Source: JADJOY01 sp046331705 [NCBI: bacterium] (GTDB taxonomy: Bacteria > JADJOY01). From it: 64,000 bases of DNA. The notes under the pieces were generated by a model, which was not told the origin of the DNA, searched no databases, and saw nothing but the letters and a program-made list of their open reading frames with translations. The translations under genes and the position numbers were made by a program. Shown in pieces: positions 47,956 through 57,699 of this stretch (positions are counted from its first letter, which is position 1; every line of letters begins with the position of its first letter). The DNA lies in contig JAXLQJ010000007.1 in the NCBI GenBank assembly GCA_046331705.1, positions 124,001 through 188,000 of the forward strand, in the 5' to 3' direction.

Positions 47956-49533
47956 ATGAGCGCGACCACGATTCGGGGCAAGACCCCGCTCCACGTCCTG
48001 TTCCTTCGGCCACCGCGTCATTACTGGCCGATCATCAACGAAGACGACAATTTCCTGCTGCCGCTCGCCTACCCGACGCTCGCGGCGTACCTGCGCGCTC
48101 GGATGGACGACGTGCGCGTGGAGATCCTCGATTGCTGCGCGCAACGACTCGGCTGGCGAAGCCTGGCGCGCACGCTGGCGGAGAAGCGCCCCGACGTGAT
48201 CGCGATCGGCGAGAAGGTGGTCTACGCGCACGAAGCGCTGCGCGCGTTCCGACTCGCCCGCGAGCTGCTCCCCGGCGTGGTCACCGTGGGAGGCGGACAC
48301 ATCTTCTCGACGCTGCCCGAGTGGAGCCTCGCGGAATGCCCCGAGCTCGACTGGATCGTGCGCTTCGAGGGCGAGGAGACCTTGCGCGAGCTGCTCGAGG
48401 CGCTGCGCGCCGGCGACGACGCGACCTCGGTGGCCGGTATCGCGTATCGCCGCGGCGGCGCGGTCGTGAGCACCACCCCGCGCCAACCGATCGCCGACCT
48501 CGACTCGCTGCCCATCCCCGCCTACGACCTGGCGAAGCTGGACCTCTACTCGCCCTTCGGCCAGCTCTGGCCGCGCGCCGTCACGATCCAACGCGGTCGC
48601 GGCTGCATCGACGAGTGCTCGTTTTGCTCCTGGTGGGTCCAGGAAGGCAAGCACACCGAGGTCGACGGGCGGCTCGTGCACTCGAAGTTCTATCGCTCGA
48701 AGAGCGTCGAGCGCGTGGTTCAGGAAGTGGAGCTGCTCTACGAGAAGTACGGCGCCCGCTACCTCTTCTGGGTGGACGCCACCTGGAACCTCGACGACCG
48801 CTGGCTCGACGCGTTCTGCTCCGAGATCATCCGCCGCGACTACAAGCTCGGCTGGTGGGCGTTCTTCCGGACCGATCGCGTGGTGGAGCAAGACCGCAAG
48901 GGCGTGCTCGAGAAGATGGTGCGCGCCGGGTTGCGGCACGTCCTGGTGGGCGTCGAGCGCGCCGACACCGGGGACGTTGAGGAGCTCGAGAAGACCGGCT
49001 ACGGCTACGAACGCACCCGCGAGGCGTTCCTGCTCCTCGAGCGGAAGTATCCGCAGGTGTTCCGTCAGGGCACCTTCCTCACGGGGATGCGTCACGACGA
49101 CGAGCGCTCGATCAAGACGCTGCTCGACTACGCCCACGACTGCCGCCTCGACTTCGCGGCGTTCCACACGCTCACGCCTTTCCCCGGCACGCCGCTGTGG
49201 GATCGCGCGCATCGCGAAGGCTGGATCGAGGAGCACGATTTCGCGAAGTACGACATGTTCTATCCGGTGATGCCGACCCGGCACCTGAGCCGCGATGAGG
49301 TCGCCAGGCTCACCACCTGGTGCCAGCGGAACTTCGTGCAGCGAAAGCCGCTGCGCTACCTCAAGGGCCTGGTGAGCCGCCATCCCATCCGCCGCCGACT
49401 GCATTGGTGGTTCCTGCTCTCGATCGGCCGGATCCTGGCGCGCGACGCCTGGCAGAGCTTGCGTGGCGCCAAGAAGTTCGGCGGCTTCGCATCCGTCAAC
49501 GCGCTCTGGAAGCCGGTCTGGTACGAGGCTTGA
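47956..49533 (+). CDS. B12-binding-domain radical SAM protein
   Basis: 525 residues. An N-terminal domain of about 200 residues of the cobalamin-binding type: LFLRPPRHYWPIINEDDNFLLPLAYPTLAAYL, ILDCCAQ and VTVGGGHIFSTLPEW. The radical SAM motif is CIDECSFC (Cys217, Cys221, Cys224). Further on, FWVDATWNLDDRW and LTPFPGTPLWDRA resemble the HpnJ/BchE class. Tail about 480-525 is basic and helical. It has its own promoter and is the sixth radical SAM enzyme in 28 kb. The longer upstream frame to 47431 is antisense to ykgJ. Substrate unknown; lipid or glycan methylation is the main guess. Confidence 0.87.
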   Translation: MSATTIRGKTPLHVLFLRPPRHYWPIINEDDNFLLPLAYPTLAAYLRARMDDVRVEILDCCAQRLGWRSLARTLAEKRPDVIAIGEKVVYAHEALRAFRLARELLPGVVTVGGGHIFSTLPEWSLAECPELDWIVRFEGEETLRELLEALRAGDDATSVAGIAYRRGGAVVSTTPRQPIADLDSLPIPAYDLAKLDLYSPFGQLWPRAVTIQRGRGCIDECSFCSWWVQEGKHTEVDGRLVHSKFYRSKSVERVVQEVELLYEKYGARYLFWVDATWNLDDRWLDAFCSEIIRRDYKLGWWAFFRTDRVVEQDRKGVLEKMVRAGLRHVLVGVERADTGDVEELEKTGYGYERTREAFLLLERKYPQVFRQGTFLTGMRHDDERSIKTLLDYAHDCRLDFAAFHTLTPFPGTPLWDRAHREGWIEEHDFAKYDMFYPVMPTRHLSRDEVARLTTWCQRNFVQRKPLRYLKGLVSRHPIRRRLHWWFLLSIGRILARDAWQSLRGAKKFGGFASVNALWKPVWYEA

Positions 49534-49692
49534 TCCCGGCCTTGCTTGCCTCACCCCACCCCGCGTGAAAAGCTCGTCCGCGCTCGCTGCCCCGCGAGCG
49601 CTCGACCGGCCATCGCCGAGCGAGCTGCGCTTCCCAAGCCCCCCCGCGTTCTCGAGCCGCCGACCCGGCGCGCGATCGCACCCGGTGTCCGA

Positions 49693-51177
49693 GTGACCAC
49701 ACAGCTCTTCTCAGACCGAACCTTCGCCGATCTTCCGCTCCCGGAATCGCTGGCCCGCGGCATCGCGGACGCCGGCTTTCACCGGCTCACACGAATCCAG
49801 GCGGAGACGCTGCCGCTGGCGCTCGCGGGCAAGGACCTCGCGGCACAATCGCAGACCGGCACGGGAAAGACCGCCGCGTTCCTGATCGCGCTCTTCGCGC
49901 GACTGATGCGCGACGAGTCTCGAACCCGCGGTCGCCCGGGAGCGCTGGTGATCGCGCCGACGCGCGAGCTGGCCGTCCAGATCCGCGACGAGGCCGAGAT
50001 CCTGGGCAGCCACACCGGGGTGGTCACGGCAGCGGTATTCGGCGGCATCGACTACCAGGGGCAGGCGCAGCGCCTCGGCAAGGGCGTCGACGTGGTGATC
50101 GGCACGCCGGGGCGCCTGATCGACTTCCTGCGCACGGGTGTGCTCGACGTCAGCGCGGTGGGGATGCTGGTGATCGACGAAGCCGACCGGATGTTCGACA
50201 TGGGCTTCATCAAGGACATCCGCTTCCTCCTCCGCCGCCTGCCGAAGGCCGGCGTCCGGCAGTCGATGCTCTTCAGCGCGACGCTCAGCCCGCGCGTGCT
50301 CGAGCTCGCCTACGAGCACATGAACGATGCGGTGAAGGTCGCGGTGGCGCCGGAGCAAGTCACCGCGCACCACGCCGAGCAGATCCTCTACCACGTCTCC
50401 AAGGAGGAGAAGGTCGGTCTGCTCTTGGGGCTGCTCGAGCGCGAGCGGCCGACGCGCACGCTGGTGTTCGTGAACACCAAGGCCGAGGCCGCGCGGCTCA
50501 CGTTCAAGCTCACGCACAACGGCTTCCCCGCCGAGCTTCTGACCGCGGACTTGAGCCAGAAGGATCGGCTGCGGCTGGTGGAGCGCTTCAAGCGCGGCGA
50601 GGTCCCGATCGTGGTCGCGAGCGACGTGGCGTCACGCGGCATCCACGTGGAAGGCATCAGTCACGTCTTCAACTACGACCTGCCGCAGGACGCCGAGGAC
50701 TACGTGCACCGCATCGGCCGCACCGCGCGCGTCGGCGAGGTCGGCAAGGCGGTGAGCCTGGCGTGCGAGGAGTTCGTGTTCTCGCTGGAAGCCATCGAGG
50801 AGCTGATCGGCGAGCGCATTCGCGTGGAGTGGGCGGACGAGGGACTGGTGCGCCCCGACCGCGCTCCCGCGTACGTGCGACCGCGGCGCCCGGGCGGACC
50901 ACCGGGGCGCCGCCCCGAGCCGTCGCGTGGCGGCAGGGATCGCGGCGGCCCGCCACGATCGCGCGAGCGACGCGGTGGCGCCGGTTCGGCCGCCAACGCG
51001 CCATCCCCCAGCAGCACGAGCACTCCCGGCACCCCGCCGAACCCCGGGGCAGCCCCGCGCGCCTCCGGAAGCGATGCGGACTCCAGCGGCGACACGCTCC
51101 GTTTCTCGCGGCACGGCGGACGCCGACGTCGCTCGGGCCCGAAGCCCTCGGGCGGCGGCACCGCGGAAGGCACGTGA
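49693..51177 (+). CDS. DEAD-box RNA helicase
   Basis: 494 residues from a GTG at 49693. All helicase motifs are visible: Q-motif region (about 10-40) with FHRLTRIQAETLP, motif I SQTGTGKT (53-60), PTRELAVQI, GTPGRL, DEAD in VIDEADRMFDMGF, SAT in FSATLSPR, then FVNTKAEA, ASDVASRGIHVEG and HRIGRTARVG. The core resembles RhlB/RhlE, which act in RNA decay and ribosome assembly. The last about 115 residues are low-complexity, rich in Arg/Gly/Pro (for example PGGPPGRRPEPSRGGRD), an RNA-binding tail. The following trpD begins 72 bp later. Confidence 0.95.
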   Translation: MTTQLFSDRTFADLPLPESLARGIADAGFHRLTRIQAETLPLALAGKDLAAQSQTGTGKTAAFLIALFARLMRDESRTRGRPGALVIAPTRELAVQIRDEAEILGSHTGVVTAAVFGGIDYQGQAQRLGKGVDVVIGTPGRLIDFLRTGVLDVSAVGMLVIDEADRMFDMGFIKDIRFLLRRLPKAGVRQSMLFSATLSPRVLELAYEHMNDAVKVAVAPEQVTAHHAEQILYHVSKEEKVGLLLGLLERERPTRTLVFVNTKAEAARLTFKLTHNGFPAELLTADLSQKDRLRLVERFKRGEVPIVVASDVASRGIHVEGISHVFNYDLPQDAEDYVHRIGRTARVGEVGKAVSLACEEFVFSLEAIEELIGERIRVEWADEGLVRPDRAPAYVRPRRPGGPPGRRPEPSRGGRDRGGPPRSRERRGGAGSAANAPSPSSTSTPGTPPNPGAAPRASGSDADSSGDTLRFSRHGGRRRRSGPKPSGGGTAEGT

Positions 51178-51249
51178 CCGCGGGGCGGCGTGTCAGCGAG
51201 CGCACCACCGATCGCGGCCCCGCCCGCCCCGCGTCGCCCGCACGCGACG

Positions 51250-52428
51250 ATGACTGACCGATCGAGCCTCTTCGCGCCTGCCATCGATGCCGGGCAGGCG
51301 CCCTTCCTCGCGCGCGTGCAAGCACGCTGGCGCGAGGTGCGCTTCGAGCGCGGCGAGCGCGACATCCACCACGCGATTCGCGCGCTGGCCGATGGCGACG
51401 CGCTCGGGCCCGAGCTCGCCGCGCGCGTCTTCGAGCAGATCACGGCCGGCGAAGAGGACGAGCTCGACGTCGCCGCGTTCCTGATCGGCACCGCACCGGA
51501 CGCGCTCGCGCCAGCCACCATCGCCGCCTGCGCAGGCGTGATGCGCGCACGCGCCCACCGCATCCGCCCGCAGGTGTCAGGCCCGCTGGCGGACACGTGC
51601 GGCACCGGCGGTGACGGCTTCAAGACCCTCAACGTCTCGACCGCCGCCGCGCTGGTGCTGGTGTCGTGCGGCGTGCCCGTGGCGAAGCACGGCAACCGTG
51701 CCATCACCTCCAGCTGCGGCAGCGCCGACGTGCTCGAGGCGATGGGAGTCGCGATCGACCTCGAGCCCGAGCACGTGACCCGCGTCATCGAGCGTGCCGA
51801 GATCGGCTTCCTGTTCGCGCCCCGTTTCCACCCGTCGATGCGCTTCGTCCAACCGGTTCGACGCCAGCTCGCCAACGAGGGCCATGCGATCGGTCGATCG
51901 CTGAAGACGGTGTTCAACGTGCTCGGTCCGCTCACGAATCCCGCCGACGCGGCCATTCAGATCGTCGGGGTGTACGCGGCGGAGCTGGTCGAGCCGGTGG
52001 CGCGCGCGCTCGCGGCGCTCGGTTTGGCGCGCGGGCTGGTGGTTCACGGCGCCGGTCCCGGCGGCGAGGCGATGGACGAGATCTCGCCGTTCGGCCCGAC
52101 GCTGGCGGCGGCGATCGCACCCGATGGCTCGGTCAGGCGGCTCGAGCTCGACCCGGGCGAGCTCGGCGTTCGCGCCGTGGCGCCGGATCGCGTGGCGCCG
52201 GCCGATACGGTGGCCGCGAACGCGGAGCGAGTTCGTGCGATCCTGGGCGGCGCCGACGATCCCGCACGCGAGCTGATCGCGCTCAACGCCGGTGCCGCGC
52301 TGTGGATCGCGGACCGCGCCGCGGACCTTCGCTCCGGCCTGGTCGACGCGCGCAACGAGCTTCGCTCGGGAAGGCCCCTCCAATGCCTCGAACGCCTCGT
52401 CGAAGCGGCACCTCGCCAAGCCCCCTGA
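51250..52428 (+). CDS. trpD: Anthranilate phosphoribosyltransferase
   Basis: Transfers phosphoribose from PRPP to anthranilate in tryptophan synthesis. 392 residues from the ATG at 51250; a GTG at 51190 would lengthen it by 20. PRPP-binding motif [21 protein letters not shown], then [37 protein letters not shown], and [11 protein letters not shown]: all hallmarks. The N-terminal about 40 residues exceed the usual enzyme. Tryptophan genes normally cluster, but no other trp gene is present. Its last 46 bp overlap the ruvB start, so the two are co-transcribed. Confidence 0.96.
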   Translation: MTDRSSLFAPAIDAGQAPFLARVQARWREVRFERGERDIHHAIRALADGDALGPELAARVFEQITAGEEDELDVAAFLIGTAPDALAPATIAACAGVMRARAHRIRPQVSGPLADTCGTGGDGFKTLNVSTAAALVLVSCGVPVAKHGNRAITSSCGSADVLEAMGVAIDLEPEHVTRVIERAEIGFLFAPRFHPSMRFVQPVRRQLANEGHAIGRSLKTVFNVLGPLTNPADAAIQIVGVYAAELVEPVARALAALGLARGLVVHGAGPGGEAMDEISPFGPTLAAAIAPDGSVRRLELDPGELGVRAVAPDRVAPADTVAANAERVRAILGGADDPARELIALNAGAALWIADRAADLRSGLVDARNELRSGRPLQCLERLVEAAPRQAP

Positions 52429-53516
52429 CCACACGCGAGACCCGCGAGGTCGAGGACGTTCGCGACGATCTGCGGCCCGCGCGCGACGTCGCGCCGGCGC
52501 TCGCTCGGCCCGACGAGGCCGACGAGAATCGCATTCGACCGGAGCGGCTCGACGACTACGTCGGCCAGGCGGGCGTCAAGGAGAACCTGCGCGTCTTCGT
52601 GCGCGCCGCACTCGAGCGCGGCGAGCCGCTCGATCACGTGCTCCTCAGCGGCCCGCCGGGACTCGGCAAGTCGACCCTCGCGCGGATCATCGCCCACGAG
52701 CTCGGCACACGCATCCACACCACCTCGGGACCCATCCTGGAGCGCCCGGCGGACCTCGCCGCGATCCTCACGAGCCTCGAGAAGAACGACGTCCTCTTCA
52801 TCGACGAGATCCACCGCATGCGGCCGGTCGTCGAGGAGATCCTCTATCCGGCCCTCGAGGATTTCGAGCTCGACATCCTGATCGGCCAGGGGCCGGACGC
52901 GCGCAGCGTGCGCATCCCCGTGACGCCCTTCACGCTGGTGGGCGCCACCACGCGCACGGGCTTGCTCACGTCGCCGCTGCGGGCACGATTCGGCGTGACG
53001 GCTCACCTCGACTTCTACGGCATCGAGGAGCTCGCCGCGATCGTCGAGCGCGCCTCGACGATCTACGGCATCCCCATCGAGCGCGCCGGAGCACGCGAGA
53101 TCGCGCAGCGTTCGCGCGGCACGCCGCGCACGGCCAATCGGCTGCTGCGGCGGGTGCGTGACTTCGCCCAGGTGTTGAATCGGCAAGCGATCGACGCCGC
53201 CGTCGCGGATCAGGCGCTGGCGCGGCTCGGCGTGGACCGCCTCGGGCTCGACGCCCTCGACCGCCGCTATCTCGATGCGGTGGGAGTGAAGTTCGAGGGT
53301 GGGCCCGTGGGGCTCGCCACCATCGCCGCCGCGCTGGGCGAGACCGAGGACACCATCGAGGAGGTCGTCGAGCCCTTCCTGGTGCAGCTGGGCTTCATCG
53401 ACCGGACGCCGCGCGGTCGCACGCTCACCCGCCGGGCCGCCGGCCATCTCGGGCTGGCGCTGGCGAGCCCGGAGCCGCTCGCTCAGCCCGAGCTCTTCGA
53501 CGGGCGCAACCGCTGA
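52383..53516 (+). CDS. ruvB: Holliday junction branch migration ATPase RuvB
   Basis: 377 residues with an N-terminal extension of about 35 beyond the usual 340-residue RuvB. Walker [11 protein letters not shown] (89-98), Walker B FIDEIHRM (about 139-146), sensor [10 protein letters not shown] and the arginine-finger region PLRARFG, then a C-terminal winged-helix DNA-binding domain. RuvB drives branch migration together with RuvA, and RuvC cuts; neither gene is adjacent. ATG at 52383, with GGAAGG 7-8 nt upstream, lies within trpD. A strong hairpin follows its stop. The N-terminal part ([18 protein letters not shown]) is charged. Confidence 0.97.
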   Translation: MPRTPRRSGTSPSPLTTRETREVEDVRDDLRPARDVAPALARPDEADENRIRPERLDDYVGQAGVKENLRVFVRAALERGEPLDHVLLSGPPGLGKSTLARIIAHELGTRIHTTSGPILERPADLAAILTSLEKNDVLFIDEIHRMRPVVEEILYPALEDFELDILIGQGPDARSVRIPVTPFTLVGATTRTGLLTSPLRARFGVTAHLDFYGIEELAAIVERASTIYGIPIERAGAREIAQRSRGTPRTANRLLRRVRDFAQVLNRQAIDAAVADQALARLGVDRLGLDALDRRYLDAVGVKFEGGPVGLATIAAALGETEDTIEEVVEPFLVQLGFIDRTPRGRTLTRRAAGHLGLALASPEPLAQPELFDGRNR

Positions 53517-53517
53517 G

Positions 53518-53543
53518 GGGACGTCGCCGCCAAGCGACGTCCC
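53518..53543. terminator. Bidirectional hairpin between ruvB and the cyclophilin gene
   Basis: GGGACGTCGC, loop CGCCAA, GCGACGTCCC: a perfect 10-bp stem directly after the ruvB stop, in a 48-bp convergent gap. No T-run follows, but position and stability indicate a shared transcript end. Confidence 0.65.
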
Positions 53544-53564
53544 GCCGCGGATGCGCCCGCGCCT

Positions 53565-54140
53565 TCAGGCGCGATAGACCTCGATCTGGTGCAGCACCAC
53601 GGCCTGGCGCGGGCGATCCTGCGCCGCCGTGGGAGTGCCAGCGATCTTGCTCACCACGTCCAACCCTTCGACGACCTGCCCGAACACGGTGTGCCGGTTG
53701 TCGAGGTGCGGCGTGGGGACCTCGGTGATGAAGAACTGCGAGCCGTTCGTGCCCGGGCCGGCGTTGGCCATCGAGAGCACGCCTTTCCCCGAATGCTTTC
53801 GCTTTGGGCTGAACTCGTCCTTGAAGCGCCAGCCAGGCCCGCCGCGCCCGGTGCCCTCGGGATCGCCGCCTTGGATCATGAAGTTCTTGATGACGCGGTG
53901 GAAGACCGTGCCCGAGTAGAGCGGCTCGCGCGTCTTCGCGCCAGCGGGATTCGTCCACTCCACCGCTCCCGTCGCGAGCGCCACGAAGTTCGCCACCGTG
54001 CGTGGCGCATCGTCCTCGAAGAGCTCGGCGACCATGTCGCCCATCGAGGTCTTGATGCGGCACATGAGCTTGCCCGTGCCGGGCACGGATTCGCTCGCGG
54101 GGACCGCGGGAGTGTCGAGACCTTGGGAACCGAATGCCAT
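53565..54140 (-). CDS. Cyclophilin-type peptidyl-prolyl cis-trans isomerase
   Basis: 191 residues. Cyclophilin core: [47 protein letters not shown] with the catalytic Arg, [20 protein letters not shown] and [20 protein letters not shown] with the substrate-binding His. It catalyses proline isomerization during folding. There is no signal peptide, so it should be cytoplasmic. ATG with GAGG 8 nt upstream. It stands alone between convergent ruvB and a divergent HTH gene. Confidence 0.96.
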   Translation of the reverse strand: MAFGSQGLDTPAVPASESVPGTGKLMCRIKTSMGDMVAELFEDDAPRTVANFVALATGAVEWTNPAGAKTREPLYSGTVFHRVIKNFMIQGGDPEGTGRGGPGWRFKDEFSPKRKHSGKGVLSMANAGPGTNGSQFFITEVPTPHLDNRHTVFGQVVEGLDVVSKIAGTPTAAQDRPRQAVVLHQIEVYRA

Positions 54141-54236
54141 GGGAGAAACCTCGCAGTTCGTGTGGGGAATGCCAGGTGCGGCCGCTGCTCGTCACGCGTG
54201 CGATCGAGCCCGCGGTGCACCGCGCGACGATAACGG

Positions 54237-54581
54237 ATGGGGAACGGCGTCACAATCGAATCGTGCGTGCTCGTTTGCTTGCGACCCGGAGAACGCATCC
54301 ATAGACTGCGCGGCGTGCTCGATCGAGAACGACTCGCTCGCGCTCGTCTCGAGCGCAACCTCAGTCAAGCGGACGCCGCTCGCGAGCTACAGGTCAGCCG
54401 CTCGGAGTACGGGCGCTGGGAACGCGGCCTCACGCAGCCTCGCCCCCAGCACCTCATTCGCATCGCGCGGTTCTGCCGGTGCGAGATCGAGGACATCCGC
54501 ATTCCCGGGCCCGACGGATACGTGCTCACCCACCGCCGGCCCGGTCGCATCCGCGCCGACGTTCCCGATCGCGACGCTTAG
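54237..54581 (+). CDS. Small HTH (XRE/Cro-like) DNA-binding protein
   Basis: Up to 114 residues from the ATG at 54237; a GTG at 54315 would leave about 88. Residues about 29-80 form a Cro/CI-type HTH: LARARLERNLSQADAARELQVSRSEYGRWERGLTQPRPQHLIRIARF, a clean match to the five-helix fold. No second domain is present, so it could be a stand-alone repressor or an antitoxin-like factor, but no toxin partner is adjacent. Neither start has a clear ribosome-binding site. It converges with the ferredoxin gene 81 bp away. Confidence 0.75.
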   Translation: MGNGVTIESCVLVCLRPGERIHRLRGVLDRERLARARLERNLSQADAARELQVSRSEYGRWERGLTQPRPQHLIRIARFCRCEIEDIRIPGPDGYVLTHRRPGRIRADVPDRDA

Positions 54582-54662
54582 GGCGGCCGCGTCTCGCGCG
54601 CGCCGAGCGTGCGCCGTGCCGATCGCCGGCGGCCGGCGCGACCTCACCCGGCGGACGCGCGA

Positions 54663-54941
54663 TCAGATCGGCTCGATCGCGATGTCGCCCATCACCACGC
54701 CTTGACAGCACAGGCGGTTGCGCGGTCCGGCGTCGTTCATGCGCAACGTCTCGCGCTCGTTCGCGCCCATCGGCTGGAAGTTCTCGAGGCCCTCGTGAAC
54801 GATGAGCATGCACGTGCCGCATTGCCCCTCGCGGCACCCGAACGGCACGCTCGCGCCCTGCTGATCGACGAGCTCGGCGAGCGGCGTTCCCACCGCGCAC
54901 TCGACGGTGCGGTTGTCCATGATGAAGCGAACCTTGGGCAT
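54663..54941 (-). CDS. [2Fe-2S] plant-type ferredoxin
   Basis: 92 residues. Cluster ligands CREGQCGTC (Cys36, Cys41, Cys44) and Cys78 or 79 in RLCCQG match the plant-type CX4CX2C...C pattern. Soluble electron carrier. The ATG at 54941 has GAGAGG about 4 nt upstream. It could serve the many radical SAM enzymes in the window or another oxidoreductase; nothing adjacent identifies a partner. Stand-alone gene. Confidence 0.92.
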   Translation of the reverse strand: MPKVRFIMDNRTVECAVGTPLAELVDQQGASVPFGCREGQCGTCMLIVHEGLENFQPMGANERETLRMNDAGPRNRLCCQGVVMGDIAIEPI

Positions 54942-55094
54942 CGGGCCTCTCTCCTCTGGCAGCTCTTGCAGCGCGTGGTGCGATGAAGGCGGCGCAGATT
55001 AGCCGAGCCCCCCTACCCCAGCAAGAACGCGCCGCGCCGACCAACGATCGCTCGATCGCCTCGAAAGAGCCTTCTTCGGCCTGCATCCTGCGGC

Positions 55095-55100
55095 TAGAAT
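55095..55100 (+). promoter_or_regulatory. Possible -10 element for the dehydrogenase-kinase-aldolase operon
   Basis: TAGAAT (5 of 6) at 54-59 bp before the GTG at 55155. The hexamers at 17-18 nt upstream (TTCTTC, CTTCTT) are poor -35 boxes. Low confidence, but it is the only -10-like sequence in the 213-bp spacer. Confidence 0.3.
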
Positions 55101-55154
55101 CGCGCGCCCTGCGCGTCCGCAGCTCGCGGCCGCGGTGCCGACGGAGGCTGGTCC

Positions 55155-56177
55155 GTGAAAGCACTGGTGACGGCGTCGTTCACACCGGAAGGGCTCAAGC
55201 GGTTGCGCCGCTACGCCGAGGTCGTCTACGAGCCCTGGCACGAGACGCACGCGATCCTGCGCTTCGACGAGCTCGCGGACAAGGTCGCCGCGGTCGGCGC
55301 GAGCCTGCTCGTCGCCGAGGTCGATCTCGTGCACGGCGAGGTCTTCGACCGCTGCAAGCTCGAGCTGATCGGCGTGTGCCGCGCGGACCCGCTCACGGTC
55401 TCGGTCGATCGCGCCACCGAGCTCGGCATCCCCGTGCTCTTCACCCCCGGCCGCAACGCGGACGCGGTCGCCGAGCTGGCGATCACCTTCATGCTGCTGC
55501 TGGCGCGAAACGTCCTTCCCGTGATCGCCACGCTGCGTGCTCGGACGGAGACCGCGAGCGATCCGAAGGAATACATGGCGCGCTACGAGAAGATGCGCGG
55601 CTTCGAGCTGGGCTGCGCCACCGTCGGCCTGGTGGGTCTCGGCGCGGTCGCGCGCGCCGTCGCCAAGCGGCTCGCGGCGTTCGGCACCCGCATCCTGGCC
55701 TACGATCCGTACGCCTCGGACGATGCGTTCCGGGCCGCCGGCGCCGAGCGCAGCGAGCTCGACGAGCTCCTGCGGACCGCCGACTTCGTGAGCCTGCACT
55801 GCCCGGTGACCGACGAGACACGCGGGCTTCTCGATGCCCGGCGACTCTCCACGATGAAGCCCTCGGCGTATCTCGTGAACACCGCGCGACCCGACATCGT
55901 CGACGAGGACGCGCTCTTCGATGCGCTGAGCGCGCGTGCCATCGCCGGTGCGGGCCTCGACCTGCTGCGCGAGGAGCCCATCTCGCCCACGAACCGATTC
56001 CTCGCCCTCGACAACGCGCTCGTCACCCCGCACATCGGCGGCGCATCGCACGACGTGGTCCGTCATCAGACCGAGATCGTCATGGACGACATCGATCGCT
56101 GGTTCGCCGGCGAGCGCCCTCGCTTTCTCGCCAATCCCTCGGTGTGGGAGAAGCGCCAGAGCGCGAGGCGCTCGTGA
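55155..56177 (+). CDS. D-isomer-specific 2-hydroxyacid dehydrogenase
   Basis: 340 residues from a GTG at 55155 with GGAGG 7 nt upstream. NAD-binding loop VGLGAVARAVAKRL; catalytic Arg region VNTARPDIVDEDALFDAL; catalytic acid and His in LREEPIS and TPHIGGASHD. Similar to phosphoglycerate or erythronate-4-phosphate dehydrogenase-like enzymes, but the substrate is not clear. It overlaps the kinase gene by 4 bp (GTGA), so the products should be in one pathway of hydroxy-acid or sugar metabolism. Confidence 0.9.
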   Translation: MKALVTASFTPEGLKRLRRYAEVVYEPWHETHAILRFDELADKVAAVGASLLVAEVDLVHGEVFDRCKLELIGVCRADPLTVSVDRATELGIPVLFTPGRNADAVAELAITFMLLLARNVLPVIATLRARTETASDPKEYMARYEKMRGFELGCATVGLVGLGAVARAVAKRLAAFGTRILAYDPYASDDAFRAAGAERSELDELLRTADFVSLHCPVTDETRGLLDARRLSTMKPSAYLVNTARPDIVDEDALFDALSARAIAGAGLDLLREEPISPTNRFLALDNALVTPHIGGASHDVVRHQTEIVMDDIDRWFAGERPRFLANPSVWEKRQSARRS

Positions 56178-57673
56178 GCGCTCGCGTCGCGGTGCTCGCG
56201 CTGGACGCGGGGACGGGCTCGGGCCGGGCCTCGCTCTTCGCGCTCGACGGCCGGCTGCTCGCGGTGGCGGACAGGCGCTGGGCCTTCACCACGCCTCCGG
56301 CCCTCGATCCCTTCGGCAAGGAGTTCGACGCCGATCACTTCCTCGGACTGCTCGCCGAAGCCACTCGCGAGGCGCTCGCGAGCGCGGGCGATCCCGAGGT
56401 GCGCGCCGTCTCGACGACCGGCTTGCGCGGCGGCTCGGTGTTGCTCGACGCCGACGGCCAGGTCCTCGCCGCGTCGCCGATCCAGGACGTGCGCGGATTG
56501 CTGGTGGTCGGCGACGTCGACGGCGCGGTGCCCGATCTCTATCGCCGCACCGGCCACACGCCGACCTGGCTCTTTCCGCTGGCACGGTTGGCCTGGTACC
56601 GCAGCGAGGCGCCGGAAGTCTTCGCGCGCGTCGCGACGCTGACGAGCATCGACGAATGGCTGCTCTTCGCGCTCTCAGGGGAACGCCGTGCCACGGAGGC
56701 GAGCGCGGGGGACAGCATGTGCCTCGACGTCGCGCGCCGCGAGTGGGACGGCGAGATCTTCGAGCGGCTCGGTCTCGCGCGGTCGCTCGCTCCCACGCTC
56801 GCGCGTGCCGGCGAGGTGATCGGCCAGGTCACGGCGGCGAGCGCCGCGCGCTTCGGTCTGCGCCCCGGCACACCGGTCGTCGCCTGCGCCGGCGACACGC
56901 AAGCGTCGCTGCTCGGCTCGGGCGCCCTCGACCCCGGCACCGTGGGAGTGGTGGCCGGGACCACGGCGCCGGTGATGGCGGTCGCCGAGACGCCCACGGC
57001 GGACCCCGCGGGATCGCTGTGGATGGGCTGCCATCCCCTCGCCGATCGCTGGGTGCTCGAGGGCAACTCCGGACGTGCCGGATCGAGCTACGACTGGACG
57101 CTCGCGCTGCTCGGCCTCGAGGGCGCCGCGCGGTTCGGCGACGCCGAGGCGCTGGCCGTGCGCGCGGCGCCCGGCGCCAACGGCGCCTTCGCATTCCTCG
57201 GCGCCGAGCCCGTCGATCTGAGCAAGCTCAACCCACAGCGACCGGCGGGCTTCCTGTTTCCAGCGCCCGAGCTCGGGGTGCCCGTGGGCCGCGGCGAGAT
57301 CGTGCGCGCGGCACTCGAGAACGTCGCCTTCGCCATCCAAGCGAATCTCCGGCGCATCGAGGCGGCGGTGGCGCTCGGCGAATCCGAGATCGCGCTCAGC
57401 GGTGGGCTGGGATCGTCGAGCGCGTTCGCGACCATCGTCGCGGACGTGACCGGGCGGCGGGTGCGCCGTGGTGCTCACGCCCAGGGAGCCTCGCTCGGCG
57501 CCGCCGTGTGCGCGGCCACCGGGATCGGTGGCTACGGCTCGCTCCGCGAGGCGGCCGCCGCGATGGTGGCCTCGGCGGCGACGCTGGTGCCCGATCCCGA
57601 GCGCCACTCGATCTATCGCGACGCGTTCGAGTCGTGGTACGCGCGCTGGCAGATCCTTCAGTCGATCACGTGA
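56174..57673 (+). CDS. FGGY-family carbohydrate kinase (LsrK-like)
   Basis: 499 residues, starting with GTG inside the previous stop. N-terminal phosphate-binding motif LDAGTGSGRASLF, close to that of autoinducer-2 kinase LsrK (DAGTGS-RA). Substrate domain loop SIDEWLLFALSGE, catalytic CAGDTQASLLGSG with the Asp, then GTTAPVMAV and EIALSGGLGSSSAFATIVADVTG. Substrate possibilities include a ketopentose, a tetronate or an AI-2-like compound. The next gene encodes a class II aldolase, the usual following step for a phosphorylated sugar. Confidence 0.9.
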   Translation: MSARVAVLALDAGTGSGRASLFALDGRLLAVADRRWAFTTPPALDPFGKEFDADHFLGLLAEATREALASAGDPEVRAVSTTGLRGGSVLLDADGQVLAASPIQDVRGLLVVGDVDGAVPDLYRRTGHTPTWLFPLARLAWYRSEAPEVFARVATLTSIDEWLLFALSGERRATEASAGDSMCLDVARREWDGEIFERLGLARSLAPTLARAGEVIGQVTAASAARFGLRPGTPVVACAGDTQASLLGSGALDPGTVGVVAGTTAPVMAVAETPTADPAGSLWMGCHPLADRWVLEGNSGRAGSSYDWTLALLGLEGAARFGDAEALAVRAAPGANGAFAFLGAEPVDLSKLNPQRPAGFLFPAPELGVPVGRGEIVRAALENVAFAIQANLRRIEAAVALGESEIALSGGLGSSSAFATIVADVTGRRVRRGAHAQGASLGAAVCAATGIGGYGSLREAAAAMVASAATLVPDPERHSIYRDAFESWYARWQILQSIT

Positions 57674-57699
57674 CGGTGGTTTTCCCGCCGGAGGCCCGA

